Counted from the first letter of the stretch, positions 52,301 to 62,883 are shown. The stretch is DNA of 64,000 nt from Ziziphus jujuba (GCF_031755915.1 NC_083388.1:26753001-26817000); one strand, 5' to 3'. The notes: generated by a model from the letters alone, not told the origin. Translations and numbers: made by a program.

Positions 52301-53539
52301 CTGTGGTACGATAAACAAAATAATAAAAACCTTTTTGATAAAGCGGCAATAGAATTTATTTAATACTCTGAGATGGCCTAAAATATGCAGTGATATAAGA
52401 AACGGTATAAGTAAAGACACCTACACCGAGATCACTTTTTGTGGGACACCTCTGACAGTCGATACAATTCACCCATAAAATGTCACTTCCTGTATCAACT
52501 TGCACATAATAGTCTTTTGAAGGAGACCCAATCCGAAGTTTTGCAAAGTAAAGCCTAAACCAAACAAACAAGTAAAAAGCCAAAATGCAATGGTTTTCAG
52601 TTAAAAAGAAAACAATATAAGATCATATTCTATCTTTATGTGAATTATACCAAACATCCTTCATGAAAGGAAGCAAAGAGAAGGATAAGTATGATTAAAA
52701 TGGATCTTTTTCGTCTCTTAGGAATTAAGACCAACAAGTTAAAAACTGAATTGAGGGAGAGCATAAGTAGACAGATCGAAACAAAAATTCACACCAACAA
52801 ACAGAGTGGAGATTGTAACCTCTGTAATTAGTTTTTTTGTCCAAAAAGAACAGAGGAAGGTTGTAACATCTTTCAAAATGCAAAACATTAAAAGAAAACA
52901 AAAAAATAAAAATTAATTAAAAAAAAATTACAATTCATGGAAATTAACAATGAAAAATATCATCAACTCTAGGCCGAAGAAAAACAAGAAGAAGTTTAAT
53001 ATGGATCTACCAAATTAAAAGCACCCAACAAACGCATCTAGCTCATTGTCACTCAGACCACCAAAAGATTCTAAATTAAGAAGCAAGCAAAATAAAGGTG
53101 CTCCTCCAATCTGCATAAAAATTGGCACCCAGAGCCTACTTTTGCATAGAAGGAGCAAAATTGGATCCTAAATGAAGTAATCAAATACATGGCATATAAT
53201 CAAAAAGCCCAACAACATTTTTACTAAGGATTAATGATACTTGAGAATAAAATTCCAGCTGGAAACTAAAAATAACCAAATCGAAAATTGGAAGTAAAGA
53301 ATAAAGCCAACTGACCCGATATCAGTAGGCATGCTATTGCCACCCAATTGCAGATCCACAGAGGAGAGAATTCTACCATGACGTCGCATATCATGGTCTT
53401 TCAAAGTCCTCAAAGACCTTTCTCTACCCTTGAATTTGTGCTGTACCGGGAACACAAAGTTTCCAGAAACAGTCGAAAACAATGCCAAAACCAAAATTCC
53501 ACCCAGCAAAGCCAATCTCGTTCCAAGATCCATTTTCAT
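49331..53539 (-). CDS. Aspartic protease of family A1, probably GPI-anchored
   Basis: Ten exons on the minus strand: 53316-53539, 52425-52554, 52053-52300, 51635-51859, 50968-51130, 50807-50880, 50566-50656, 50346-50421, 49748-49819 and 49331-49497. They join to 489 residues (487 from the second Met at 53533). It is a pepsin-like peptidase resembling the plant ASPR/aspartic proteinase 36-39 group. A signal peptide (ALLGGILVLALFSTVSG) comes first. The two catalytic Asp lie in VDTGSDILWVNC (Asp95) and IIDSGTTL (Asp311). A nepenthesin-type Cys-rich insert follows the first one (CIDCQRCPTKSD). The C-terminus is a Ser/Gly linker plus a hydrophobic tail (VLTILLLLGAVLHNF), a GPI-attachment pattern, so an outer plasma-membrane location is likely. 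Its 3' end is partly copied at 56982-57788. Confidence 0.95.
50503..50519. repeat. G17 homopolymer in aspartic protease intron 7
   Basis: Seventeen G between GGGA and ACC; shortest of the four long G-runs. Confidence 0.85.
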
Positions 53540-54949
53540 TTCTCTTTTTTTTTTTCTTTTTTTTTTTTTTTTTTAACTTTATAATCCAACAAAACCCAGT
53601 ATTCACCGTAACCCAAACCTTGGATTTCTCTGAATCTTTTTTGTTCAAGCTATCTTTTTTACGATTCTTATGATGGTTTAGGAACGTGGGTTTTGTTGGG
53701 AATTCATGGGCGTGTTGGGTTGGAGAAAGAAGGTCCGTGACGGCAAAGGAGGGAAAGGCATTTTCTAAGCAAACAACATGAAAGAAGAAGAAGAAGAAGA
53801 AAGAAAAATAAATTAAAAAATAAAAAATAAAAGAAACAGAGAAAGAGAGTAACTTGCGCTTTTTCAACGGCCAAGGACACGTTTTGTAAAAAAATGCTAA
53901 GAAAATCGTAATCTACCTGGTTTTTATTTCTTATTTTTTTATTTTTTTGGCTTTTCTCTTTCTTCGTCCTTCAAATTCTTTCTGTGTCATTATTTTTGCT
54001 CGTTTATGGATGTCATTTTCTTTCCGTCCCTTTCTCTTTCCCTCTCGCTTTTAGATTTTGGTCTGTTTTGTGGGTTTTTTTTTTTTTTTTTTTCCTTTGT
54101 TTTTCCGCTATTGACTTCCAATCCAATTTAAGAGTTTCTTTTTAAAAACAGATAATAATGTGAAATTGACTTTCCCCTTAGTCCAATGAATACCCAAAAT
54201 ATTATTAAAAATAAAATAAAATTGAACTTTCTAATAATTGATCCAAGTTAAAATTGCAAAAAAAGAAGAAAAAAAAGAAAAGAAAAAAAAAGGAAAAAAA
54301 AAAGAACTTTCTAATATTTGATATGAGTTAAAAATTACAAGGATTAATATTTAGGAATGAGTAATAAACATGACGGAGACATTTTTAGCTTTTTATTTAT
54401 TTATTTATTTCTGTTATAAAGATATTTGTAGCATTGTATATTCTCTAATTCAGGGTGATTCAAAGAAAAATATGTAATTTTAGTAAGATAAATAAGTGAA
54501 TATAAAAAATGAAACTTAGTACCTTGCTCCTCTGCAAGTCTTTCCAATAGTCGTTTACCCCAAAAAAAAAAATTAAAAAATAGTCTTTCTAATAGTTAAA
54601 TGTGCAATTCTTTCCTTCATTATCCAAAATAATAATAATAATAATGTTAAAATCTAATTATTCTTCTTGTTTTTTATTTGTTATTTTAATAAGAAGTACA
54701 TGGTGAAGAATGAATTATATGGTTGCGCACCTTTGATCATTTAAACGGTCATAGTAATTAAAAAAAAAAAAATCATTAATAAGATATCATCCTCTAGTTT
54801 TAGATGTGAAACAACTGCTTAATTAGAAGCAAAAGCATTCCTGGCAATAAAAAATAAATGAGTAAATAAAAGAAAACAAGATTGTTTTTTCAAACCAATT
54901 ATTGGACAAATTCATATTTTAATATTTGATTCTTCTTTATTTTGACGTA
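53540..54949. other. Aspartic protease promoter side and AT-rich spacer
   Basis: The left part is the leader and promoter of the protease (T-tract at 53549-53574, (GAA)n at 53782-53805). Further right are T and A tracts, including a micro-insertion at 54537-54595. No gene is seen. Confidence 0.6.
54537..54595. repeat. Poly(A) insertion between 14-bp direct repeats
   Basis: AGTCTTTCCAATAG (54537-54550) and AGTCTTTCTAATAG (54582-54595) match at 13 of 14 positions. They enclose TCGTTTACCCC, an A11 tract and TTAAAAAAT. Confidence 0.7.
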
Positions 54950-55245
54950 GCATAGGCAATAATATAGTCCTTATCAAGTACGAATCTAGTTCAAGATTTT
55001 CTTTTCCCTTCTATAAAATCTAGTATGATATAATTTAACCATGCAGTGAATGAAGAGGTTAACTTTGAATATCCCATGAACTTTTTAGTGTACTCTTTGG
55101 TTTTTTTCATAATAAAAAAAAAAAAATTGAAAATTGCCTTTTTATCTCACACGATTGATTTTTTATTTTTTATTTTATTTTATTTTTTTGGGGGTTGTGG
55201 GAGAATGGATCTTTCACGTGTAATTAAATGTTGGAAACTAGTTTG
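54950..55245 (+). repeat. Dispersed repeat, copy 1 (diverged)
   Basis: AGTCCTTATCAAGTACGAATC, AGAGGTTAACTTTGAATAT, ACTTTTTAGTGTACTCTTTG and TGTTGGAAACTAGTTTGTC occur here in the same order as related blocks in copy 2 at 55680. Indels and an AT-rich insert separate the blocks. Confidence 0.6.
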
Positions 55246-55462
55246 TCATTTACCCAAAAGATTAAGAAAAAAATAAAAATGAGAACAGAGCTGTCGTATT
55301 GATATGCTTGGTATTTTTGGAGTTTATGCCACGTACTTAGCTTTTGCTTTCCCTTGTTGTGGAACACACTCCCCCTTGTTTCGCTAACCACTAAGTCAAT
55401 GCCAAAAGTTTATATAATAAACAGGATATAATACCAATAGTTTATCCAATACACTATATTAC

Positions 55463-55486
55463 ATATATATATATATATATATATAT
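55463..55486. repeat. (AT)n microsatellite
   Basis: An AT run of about 24 bp. Confidence 0.8.
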
Positions 55487-55679
55487 TCACACATAGTAAA
55501 TCATATATTAAGTTTTAGCAATATATATATGTATATGTTAAGTTGTTCTCCTCCAATTTTGATATTCAAAAGTGCTTAATTTAAAGGAAAAACATAAAAA
55601 AAAAAATTAAAAGCAAATCAAATTGTTTTTTGAAAACATTCATCATTCAATCTTATAAATTTTACCCTCTAGTTTGGTT

Positions 55680-55915
55680 TGTAAGGTAGTCAATATTATG
55701 TGTAATCCTTATCAGTGTTCGAATCTGCTTCAACATTTTATTTTCATTAAACAAATTAAGGATATTATTTGTAAATATCAAGAGCCTAACTTTGAATATT
55801 CAATATACTTTTTATTTTACTCTTTTTTTTTTTTGGTTATAAAGAATAAAACAAAACATAAAATTTTCATTTTTATTTTCCCACCTAATTGAATGTTTGG
55901 AAAACTAGTATCGTC
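55680..55915 (+). repeat. Dispersed repeat, copy 2, with a pol III box B-like motif
   Basis: GTAATCCTTATCAGTGTTCG begins the block that aligns with copy 1, followed by AGAGCCTAACTTTGAATATT and GTTTGGAAAACTAGTATCGTC. GTTCGAATC matches the tRNA box B core and GTAAGGTAGTCAATA upstream could be a weak box A, so the family may be a SINE. Confidence 0.55.
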
Positions 55916-56777
55916 CAAATTAATCTCATATCTTTATTTATTTATTTATTTATTATTATTATTATTATTAAGCATTGATCATACATGCTATTTTATCTAT
56001 TTGCAAAATTTAGCATCGCATCCCTTGAAAAGCTAAACTTTTCTAATATATAAAACAAATAAAATGATTTACCACGCTAATACTATTGATCTTAATGTCG
56101 AAGCGAGATTTTATGATGGTGTAATAGAAAGTGACTTGCAAGAAGCTATTAGGAATGCGAAAGAAGAAGATACAAACCTTTTTTCTGATTCTTTTCTTAT
56201 AAAAAAAACTCTCTAAGCCAAGCTAGTGTGACTTAAACATTTTTATTGTTTAGTCTTTTTAAAATACACAAATAGTATGACTCATGTACTGGCTAGCTAT
56301 TTTGTTAGAAAACTATGAACATGGACATTTACCAAAAAAAGAAAAAAGAAAAAAACTATGTATAGGGGTGGAGAAGGGTCCAATTTGGTTGGATCCTTTT
56401 TTGTCCGCTTGGATGTTAAGTTTATTTTTTAATAAAATTTTTTTACTTTCCTTTTTATTAAAAAAATTAAAAGAAAGATTTGCCATGCACACCAATAAAA
56501 TATTAGAGTGATAATATCTGTATAACTAGTAAGCAAATTAGATGCCCTTAATATCACTCCTGCCACACACTTTATACATATAGGGTTTTATTCTATTATT
56601 ATTAAAGGAGTATAAATTTGAATCCAAGATTCTAAAAAACAGATAGTGGATATATTACTAGGTTGCCCCAAGAAAATATATGTATAGGTTGGAAAATATT
56701 ACATGACATATTTATCTTACATAAACTTCATAAAAATTTTCTCATTAAAAAAAAAAAAGGAAAAAAAACCTACAAAC
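55916..56777. other. AT-rich spacer
   Basis: No gene. (ATTT)n and (TTA)n runs lie at 55935-55970. An A-tract insertion lies between GAAAACTATG (56308) and AAAACTATG (56352), reading ACATTTACC before the A-run. Confidence 0.6.
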
Positions 56778-56925
56778 AAATTTTTGTATGTTTTATTCTT
56801 TTTTTTTTTGGCTAAAAAATAAAAAAAATACTTTTTGGTAATATCATAGGTATCAGGCCATAGCCCTAAATGATTTTCTTCTGCTAAGCTACCATCCTCG
56901 GTGAAATTTTTGTATGTTTTATTCT
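56778..56925 (-). mobile_element. SINE-like retroposon with perfect 22-bp target-site duplication
   Basis: The 22-bp flanks at 56778-56799 and 56904-56925 are identical and contain TTTTTGTATGTTTTATTC. The 104-bp element between them (56800-56903) starts on the plus strand with T11 and, read on the minus strand, begins CACCGAGGATGGTAGCTTAG and ends with a poly(A) tail. TAGCTTAGCAG resembles box A; no good box B is found. TGATATTACCAAAAAG lies near the 3' end, the same ACC-A junction seen in the micro-insertions of this window. Confidence 0.8.
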
Positions 56926-56973
56926 CTACTTAGTTTTGTCCTATATGATATATATAGTGACAATAGTTTTGTC

Positions 56974-57788
56974 CTAGCAAAAAAGATTGTGGTGACGAAC
57001 AGTGTACACTGCTCCCGATTCATCCTTCAGTTTAATGGATGAGGAACCTAAATCACAGCACCAATAATTGCACCCTTTATATGTATAATTCATGACAGAA
57101 AACCATTATGCATATATTCATGAAGAAAAACAATGGTTTTCTTTTTTTATCTTTTTTTGTTTTTGTTCTGGCTTTTGTTCCTTTTTTTTAATTTTTTTTA
57201 AGCTAAGCAGCTTAGGCAATTTGGGAAAAAAACTCGTTAGAGTGATAATTGAAGTGGAGAATAGTTTTGAGCATTTGACATGCGTACATAGAGGATTCAT
57301 GAAGTCAGTAATCTAAAACTGAAATCAAAAAGATACTTACAGTTGTACTCTCTCCATCCAATGACCTGATTTTCAGCATCATAAACCACTAGCTTATTTG
57401 CAAGCACCATGTCTGCAATTGGAAACAATTAAGAAGTCAATAAATAAAATGACATACAGACACACACCAAAAATAATTCATCTACTACATTCTTTTGATA
57501 AAAATTATCCCCAATCAATCTATATATCTAGTTCCAGAAAGTTATACTTCAAAATGCCTCCAATTTTATAACACATAGAAGAGAGACAGATGTTTGACAT
57601 AGATAGAGGCAGAAATCATAAATCACCTAAATGCTTTTGAACAGATTATCTCATGAGTAATATGCAAAGTCTTTTTGACGAGCTTAGGTATTTTTGTTTA
57701 TCTTCTAAATGCTTTTAGACAAGCCATGTGCTATCCATAGAAGGATAGACATTTTGGAAGTAAAGAACTAATGCAAACAGCATACAAT
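56974..57788 (-). pseudogene. Partial copy of the aspartic protease 3' end (exons 9 and 10)
   Basis: 56982-57788 is a close copy of 49432-50189, in the same orientation, covering intron 8 (part), exon 9 (57341-57412), intron 9 and most of exon 10 (57047 downward). Exon 9 still encodes the DMVLANKLVVYDAENQVIGW block. Exon 10 breaks off after the HHNL codons and runs into new sequence, stopping at 56974-56976, so the GPI-type tail is lost. On the upstream side the copy is cut off at 57788 by the Harbinger element. It is a fragment as seen here; whether more exons follow to the right of the window is unknown. Confidence 0.85.
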
Positions 57789-57977
57789 GGTAGCGTGTTT
57801 GTTTCACCGGATTGGACAGGATTTTGTTCCAATCCGATATTTGAAAGGAACAAATGAAGAAGCGGATAAGTTAGCCGCTACAGTAAAATAATCCCCCGAG
57901 AGGAGGATTAAGCTGACCCGCCCTTCCCCCAGGGTCAAGTTTCTGTCCGGAGCTCATCGAAGGCGTTGCTGGTGTCT

Positions 57978-58024
57978 CTCGCGTGCCTCTGCCCAGATCA
58001 AGCGTGCCTCTGCCCAGATCAAGC
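57978..58024. repeat. Two-copy 21-bp tandem repeat
   Basis: CGTGCCTCTGCCCAGATCAA occurs twice in direct succession in the leader of the Harbinger element. Confidence 0.85.
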
Positions 58025-58299
58025 TCTAGTGTTCTTCTTCTTGAATTTGTGAGTTTGCCTTCTTCTTTCTCTTCTCATTGTTTGTCTGCTTCTTCTTCTT
58101 CATGTTTCAGTTTATTTCTTTTTTATTAGATCTGCCCATATTCCTCTTTTTTGATCTGCCAGAAAAGACTTTTTCTTTTTCTTCTTCTCTATTCTCGTTC
58201 TTCTTCTTCTTCATCTACATTGTTCTTCTTCTTCTTCTTTTTTCATTTATTTCCTTCGGGCCATATTTTTCTTCTTCGTTTGTCTTGTTCTTCGATCTG

Positions 58300-58850
58300 G
58301 CAATTTGTTTTTTTCTGCAATTTTATTTTTGATCTGGTAGTACAAATCTGGAGGAAAAAATGTCTTCTTCTTCGTTCTTCTCTTCGATCTGGCATTGTTT
58401 TGTTTTGTTTTTTTTTTTTGTTGTTGCCATTTTATTTCTTCTTCTTCTTCAATCTGGTAGGGCAAATCTGTAGACAAAATTTCTTCTTCTTCTTCTTCTT
58501 CTTCGTTCTTCTTCTCCTTCAATCTGGCATTGTTTTTTTTTTTTTTTTTTTGCCATTTTATTTCTTCTTCTTCTTCAACCTGGGAGTACAAATGTGTAGA
58601 AAAAATTTCTTATTCTTCTTCTTCTACTTCGTTCTCTGTTCTCCTTCGATCTGGCATTGTTTTTTTTTTTTTTGCTATTTTATTTCTTCTTCTTCTTTAA
58701 TCTGGGAGTACAAATGTGTAGAAAAAATTTCTTATTCTTCTTCTTCTTCTTCTTCGTTCTCTGTTTTCCTTCGATCTGGAATTGTTTTTTTTTTTTTTTT
58801 TTGCCATTTTATTTCTTCTTCTTCTTCAATCTGGTAGGACAATTTTTGTC
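58300..58850 (+). repeat. Five-unit minisatellite, about 125-135 bp per unit
   Basis: Units begin at GATCTGGCATTG-like sites (about 58296, 58387, 58520, 58647 and 58774). Each continues through a T-run, GCCATTTTATTTCTTCTTC, a CTGG(T/G)AG(T/G)ACAAATxTG block, AAAATTTCTT and a TTC-rich tail. The long Phe/Ser-rich open frames over this region are products of the repeats. A detached sixth unit is at about 59797-59946. Confidence 0.85.
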
Positions 58851-60023
58851 TTATGGCTGCGATGGCAATGGCAATGGCTGTTATTGTTGGAATTTAGAGT
58901 TGATGTCGTGTTAAATCTATGGTTTCTGATTCTGGGTGCTTTACAATTTAGCTGTTGAGCCTTCATTTTACGAATATTATTATTATTATTATTATCGTGA
59001 TGTCTTTTAATTGCCCTGCATGGTGGTTTGGTTATGGTAGGTGAATTTGATGTTTTGAGAAATTAAATGCAGATTTATTTTTCAAAAACGAAATAATGAT
59101 GACTTAAAAAGGGCCTAAATTTTTGTTAGAGAGTTTTTACGACAAAATTTCGACATGGCATTATGATTTTTTCTTTAATATATATATATATATATATATA
59201 TGGTTTACATAGAGTCTAATTTTATGCCTTATTATCATCTTTTGTCTTTTCCGTATACCCTCATTATGTGTATCCATGTATATAGGCTTCACGTATTTAA
59301 CGTTGACTTGGATCATGAGTGTGAATTTATCCATACATGTTTAGAACAGCGTAGACTAGATTGGATCAGACTTTAGTGTGAAATTTGGAACTTTGTTTCA
59401 TCTTGTTGGATGAAAGTTAGCAGTTATACTATCTTAATTTAAGTATGGCGGTCTATAAAGTGGTAAGGGCCTTATTTAAGATTTTCAAGTAGTTGGTGGG
59501 ATCCAGCTGTAATGAAATTGTGGTATTTTCCTTGCCATGGACCTTTACCCCAATCTCTCCCTCTCCCCAGAATCGGTCCTACATGTAATCTTATTTTGTT
59601 TTTATCATTACACTTGATGGAACTTGTCAAAAGAATCTATACTCATCAGGGAACTTTTCTAATAAAATCTCTACTCTTAAAAGGGGTTGCTTTTACTTGA
59701 AGTATAAGAGCAGATTACCCATACATATGAATATTCTAGTGTTTATACAGGGATTTTGTCTTATCAAATGTCTTAACTTGTTGAAGAAGGCCTCCATTTT
59801 TTTTTTCCATTTTATTTCTTCTTCTTCTTCAATCTGCTAGTACATATTTGTAGAAAAAATTTCTCCTTCTTCATTCTTCATCTTCGTCCTTCTTCTTCTC
59901 CTTCCATCTGCCATTGTTTTTTTTTCTGCAATTTTATTTCTTCTTCCATATTTACAATGCTTAGTGTACAGTCATGTCAAGTTTATACATTTGTTAATGT
60001 TGGACTTGTCCTTCTATGTGTAG
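58851..60023. other. Internal non-coding part of the Harbinger element
   Basis: AT-rich with a (TTA)n at 58976-58994 and (TA)n at 59178-59200. It includes the detached minisatellite unit at about 59797-59946. No gene is seen. Confidence 0.5.
59797..59946 (+). repeat. Detached copy of the minisatellite unit
   Basis: TTTTTCCATTTTATTTCTTC, AATCTGCTAGTACATATTTG, AAAAAATTTCTCC and a TTC-rich stretch are followed by the start of another unit at CTGCCATTG. It lies 1 kb from the array. Confidence 0.75.
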
Positions 60024-60103
60024 GTTGTGAATGCTGATTCTGTATCGGAGTTGAGTGAACTTGGAAATCAATTAGCCAACAAAAGCCGTTATCTAAAGTT
60101 GAG
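60024..60103 (+). CDS. Exon-like segment inside the transposon, unidentified
   Basis: A good acceptor (TATGTGTAG) and donor (TTGAG then gtatgc) bound 80 bp that are open in one frame: VVNADSVSELSELGNQLANK then SRYLKL. The composition is like a real soluble coiled helix and not like the AT-rich DNA around it. I do not recognise the protein. It might be a captured host exon or a leader exon spliced to the transposase acceptor at 61522. Confidence 0.35.
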
Positions 60104-61527
60104 GTATGCAGCTATCTACCTACAGATATGATTGTCAATGTATTTCTAACATATTTTTCTTTCTCTTTTTAACATTCATTGATTAGACTGTTCTGTTTTT
60201 TTTTTTATGTTATTAGTTGACTGCAATTTATCCTTTGAATGCATTGCTTTTAAATTTAATATGGAAAATAAAAATAAGTGTAGCCACATCATGCTAGAGA
60301 AACAGAGAAAGATAAAATTAGATCTAGAAATCTTTCGTTTATCTAAGATAAATACATCCCGTAACATTATTATTTATATCTTAATAATCCATCCAAATAA
60401 TGAAAAATTTGTATGATGTTCTAAAAAACGTATCATCCAAATGTTCTTTCATATAAAATTATTGTAAAAATTCAATTAACATTTCTTTTATTTATAATGT
60501 TCATTAATTTTTTGTTTCTTTAAAAGCATAAATATATATTTATCCCACAATTTCTCAGTATTTATATTTATAACATATGACCCCCTCCTGGGGACATTCC
60601 TAGCTTTGCTCTGCACTGGCTTCAAAGACATGGGTACCATATTTGTATATTTTTGATTCCGAAAGCAAGGTGTATGAATTATCCTTAGTGAATAATAGCA
60701 GCTGAAAAATCTGTTTTGTATTTTAAAATCTCTAGATAACATTAATGATCAAAAAACAAAGGCAGATAATATAATTATAAAGTGAGGTCTGTGAGTGAAT
60801 ATAGTTTTCTAGCTGCATAATATACATTCTTTCACCAATGTTTTCAAACAAATCATATGGGATATGATAACCTTATATGTGAAGAATAAATTGTAGTTTC
60901 TTCCGTGGATTATGCATATATATGTTCCTTGTTTAATATGTTAGTTCTGGATCGATGCTATTTGGCCAAACAAATATTTTCTTTTTTTTTTTTAAGCTTG
61001 GTGACTATTAATTCCTCCACATTCGATCTAATAGCATCAATGTTAATTTTATACTAGCCATATATATTATACAACATACTGCTCCTACGATCACTTCTTT
61101 CCTTATCTCTTTCTCCCCAATCTCGGTGCTTCACATCTTTCCTCTTTCTATCCTTCTCTTTTAATTTTTCCTCCCCTTTTAAATCGAATTTGTTTTCTCC
61201 AACAGCCTCATGTGCTTCCACATGATCCCTTTCCTCGGTGGTTAAGCATTCCTTGGCATTGAAATGGGGATTATTTTTTTTAGCCAAAAATTAAAAAAAA
61301 TTTATTAGTTCTTTGATTAATGTTCATCTGTCATTTTGATTAATGTAATATATTTATTTGAATATTTAGTTGTACTCGGGATTATTACTTTTACTATAAT
61401 TATTAGAAGTCTTACTAATTTTCATCCAAGATATATTTTTGTAAATTATAATTTTTTTGTACATTAAAATGTTATGTTTGTTTTGTTTTTATTTTATTTT
61501 TTTTATTTTTTCTTTTTTGTAGTGAAT
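60104..61527. other. Internal spacer of the Harbinger element
   Basis: AT-rich. A highly charged ORF lies on the minus strand at 61054-61287. A pyrimidine-rich stretch ending TTTTTTGTAG at 61522 looks like a splice acceptor just before the transposase ATG. Confidence 0.5.
61054..61287 (-). pseudogene. Charged ORF resembling a splicing-factor fragment
   Basis: The ORF has 77 codons. It reads MAKKNNPHFNAKECLTTEER and then EEKLKEKDRKRKDVKHRDWG followed by ERDKERSDRRSS. This Lys/Arg/Asp/Glu-rich pattern is common in plant spliceosomal and RS-like proteins. No domain can be named. It may be a host gene fragment carried by the transposon or an older insertion. Confidence 0.3.
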
Positions 61528-62883
61528 ATGGATCGAAGAAGATTTGCTGCATTATTGATGCTTCCAAATGATAAGGCATTAGAATATTTTTCTACATGCT
61601 TTATAGTTGTCGAGTTTATGTACATGTATGTAGCAATGCGATTGAGAAATGATAGAGGTGTTAGGAATCGAATAAATAGGACTGTAGAGTTGCGTTCGTC
61701 TTTTGTAACTAGTTTGTTGGACAATGATGTTAACTGTATTAGTCAACTTAGAATGGATAAGAGAACATTTGATATTTTATGTCAGTTATTACGCCATGAT
61801 GGATATGTTAAAAGAGATGGTACTGTTACATTGGAAGAGCAAGTGTGCATATTTTTGCATATAATTGCTCATCATACAAAGAACCGTACAATTATCACTA
61901 GATTCAATAGATCGGGGGAAACAGTTAGTAGATATTTCAATTCAGTGTTGAATGGAGTGTTACGTTTACATGGGACATTGTTGAGGCATCCTGAACCTGT
62001 GTCTGATAATTGTTCGGATGATAGATGGAAAATATTTAAGGTATGTTAATCAATTAGTTTGGTTACTTTATTTAATTCGTAGATATATGTGGTAATATCT
62101 TATGTAACTAATTTTGTTTGTGACCTAGAATTGTTTGGGAGCATTAAATGGAACTTATATTAAGGTTAATGTACCCGAAATTGATAAGCCGAGATATTGA
62201 ACCAGGAAGGGTGAGATAGCCACAAATGTCTTAGGTGTATGTAACCCAAATATGGAATTTATATTTGTATTACCTGGTTGGGAAGGTTCCGCTTCAGACT
62301 CAAGAGTACTTCGAGATGCATTGAGTAGGCCAAATGGATTAAAAGTACCCACCGGTAAGAGCAATCCTTAAAGTTTATATTGTAGTGGACTAACATTACG
62401 TTATCTAATAGGAGCCATTTTTCTGTGTTAGGTTATTATTATTTAGTGGATGTTGGTTACACTAATAGTGAAGAATTTCTTGCACCATATAGGGGAACAA
62501 GATATCACCTTTCCGAATGGAGAGATGGTTGTGCACCTGTAAATCATGAAGAGTATTTCAATATGAAGCATGCATCTGCTAGAAATATAATAGAAAGATG
62601 TTTTGGAGTTCTAAAAATGCGATGGGCAATTTTAAGAAGTCCATCGTTCTATCCAATTTCAACCCAAATTAAGATAATTACTGCATGTTGTTTGATACAT
62701 AATCTTATTAGGAGAGAAATGGCACTTGATCCCGGAGAAGCTGGGTTTGATATGAGTAACGATGCTGACATAAGTGGGGATGAAGATATTATAGGATCAA
62801 TTGGTTCTTCGGATCAATGGACTAATTGGAGAAATGAGTTAGCTAGGCATATGTTTGATGAGTGGAGAAGTCGTCGTGGTTAA
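61528..62883 (+). pseudogene. PIF/Harbinger transposase (HARBI1-like, DDE_Tnp_4), inactivated
   Basis: Three exons, 61528-62040, 62129-62354 and 62432-62883, join in phase to 396 codons before the stop. Residues about 65-150 form the helix-turn-helix part (LRMDKRTFDILCQLLRHDGY, TVTLEEQVCIFLHIIAHHTK). The nuclease core follows: [52 protein letters not shown]. Two defects are visible. A TGA at 62198-62200 interrupts KPRY and TRKGEIATN where the family has Arg. The first catalytic Asp (GALDGT in active relatives) is Asn. The protein is therefore predicted dead. It belongs with the Myb-like ORF downstream. Confidence 0.88.

Noticed and set aside
53424..53867. 147-codon ORF opposite the protease start
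   Set aside because: It is anchored in A/T runs and overlaps the confirmed first exon of the protease on another frame.
58300..58850. Regularly spaced repeats as a CRISPR-like array
   Set aside because: Units are long, nearly identical throughout and in a plant transposon; there are no distinct spacers or cas genes.
58078..58914. Long Phe/Leu/Ser-rich open frames on both strands
   Set aside because: They are translations of the T/TTC minisatellite; no family likeness and no stable composition.
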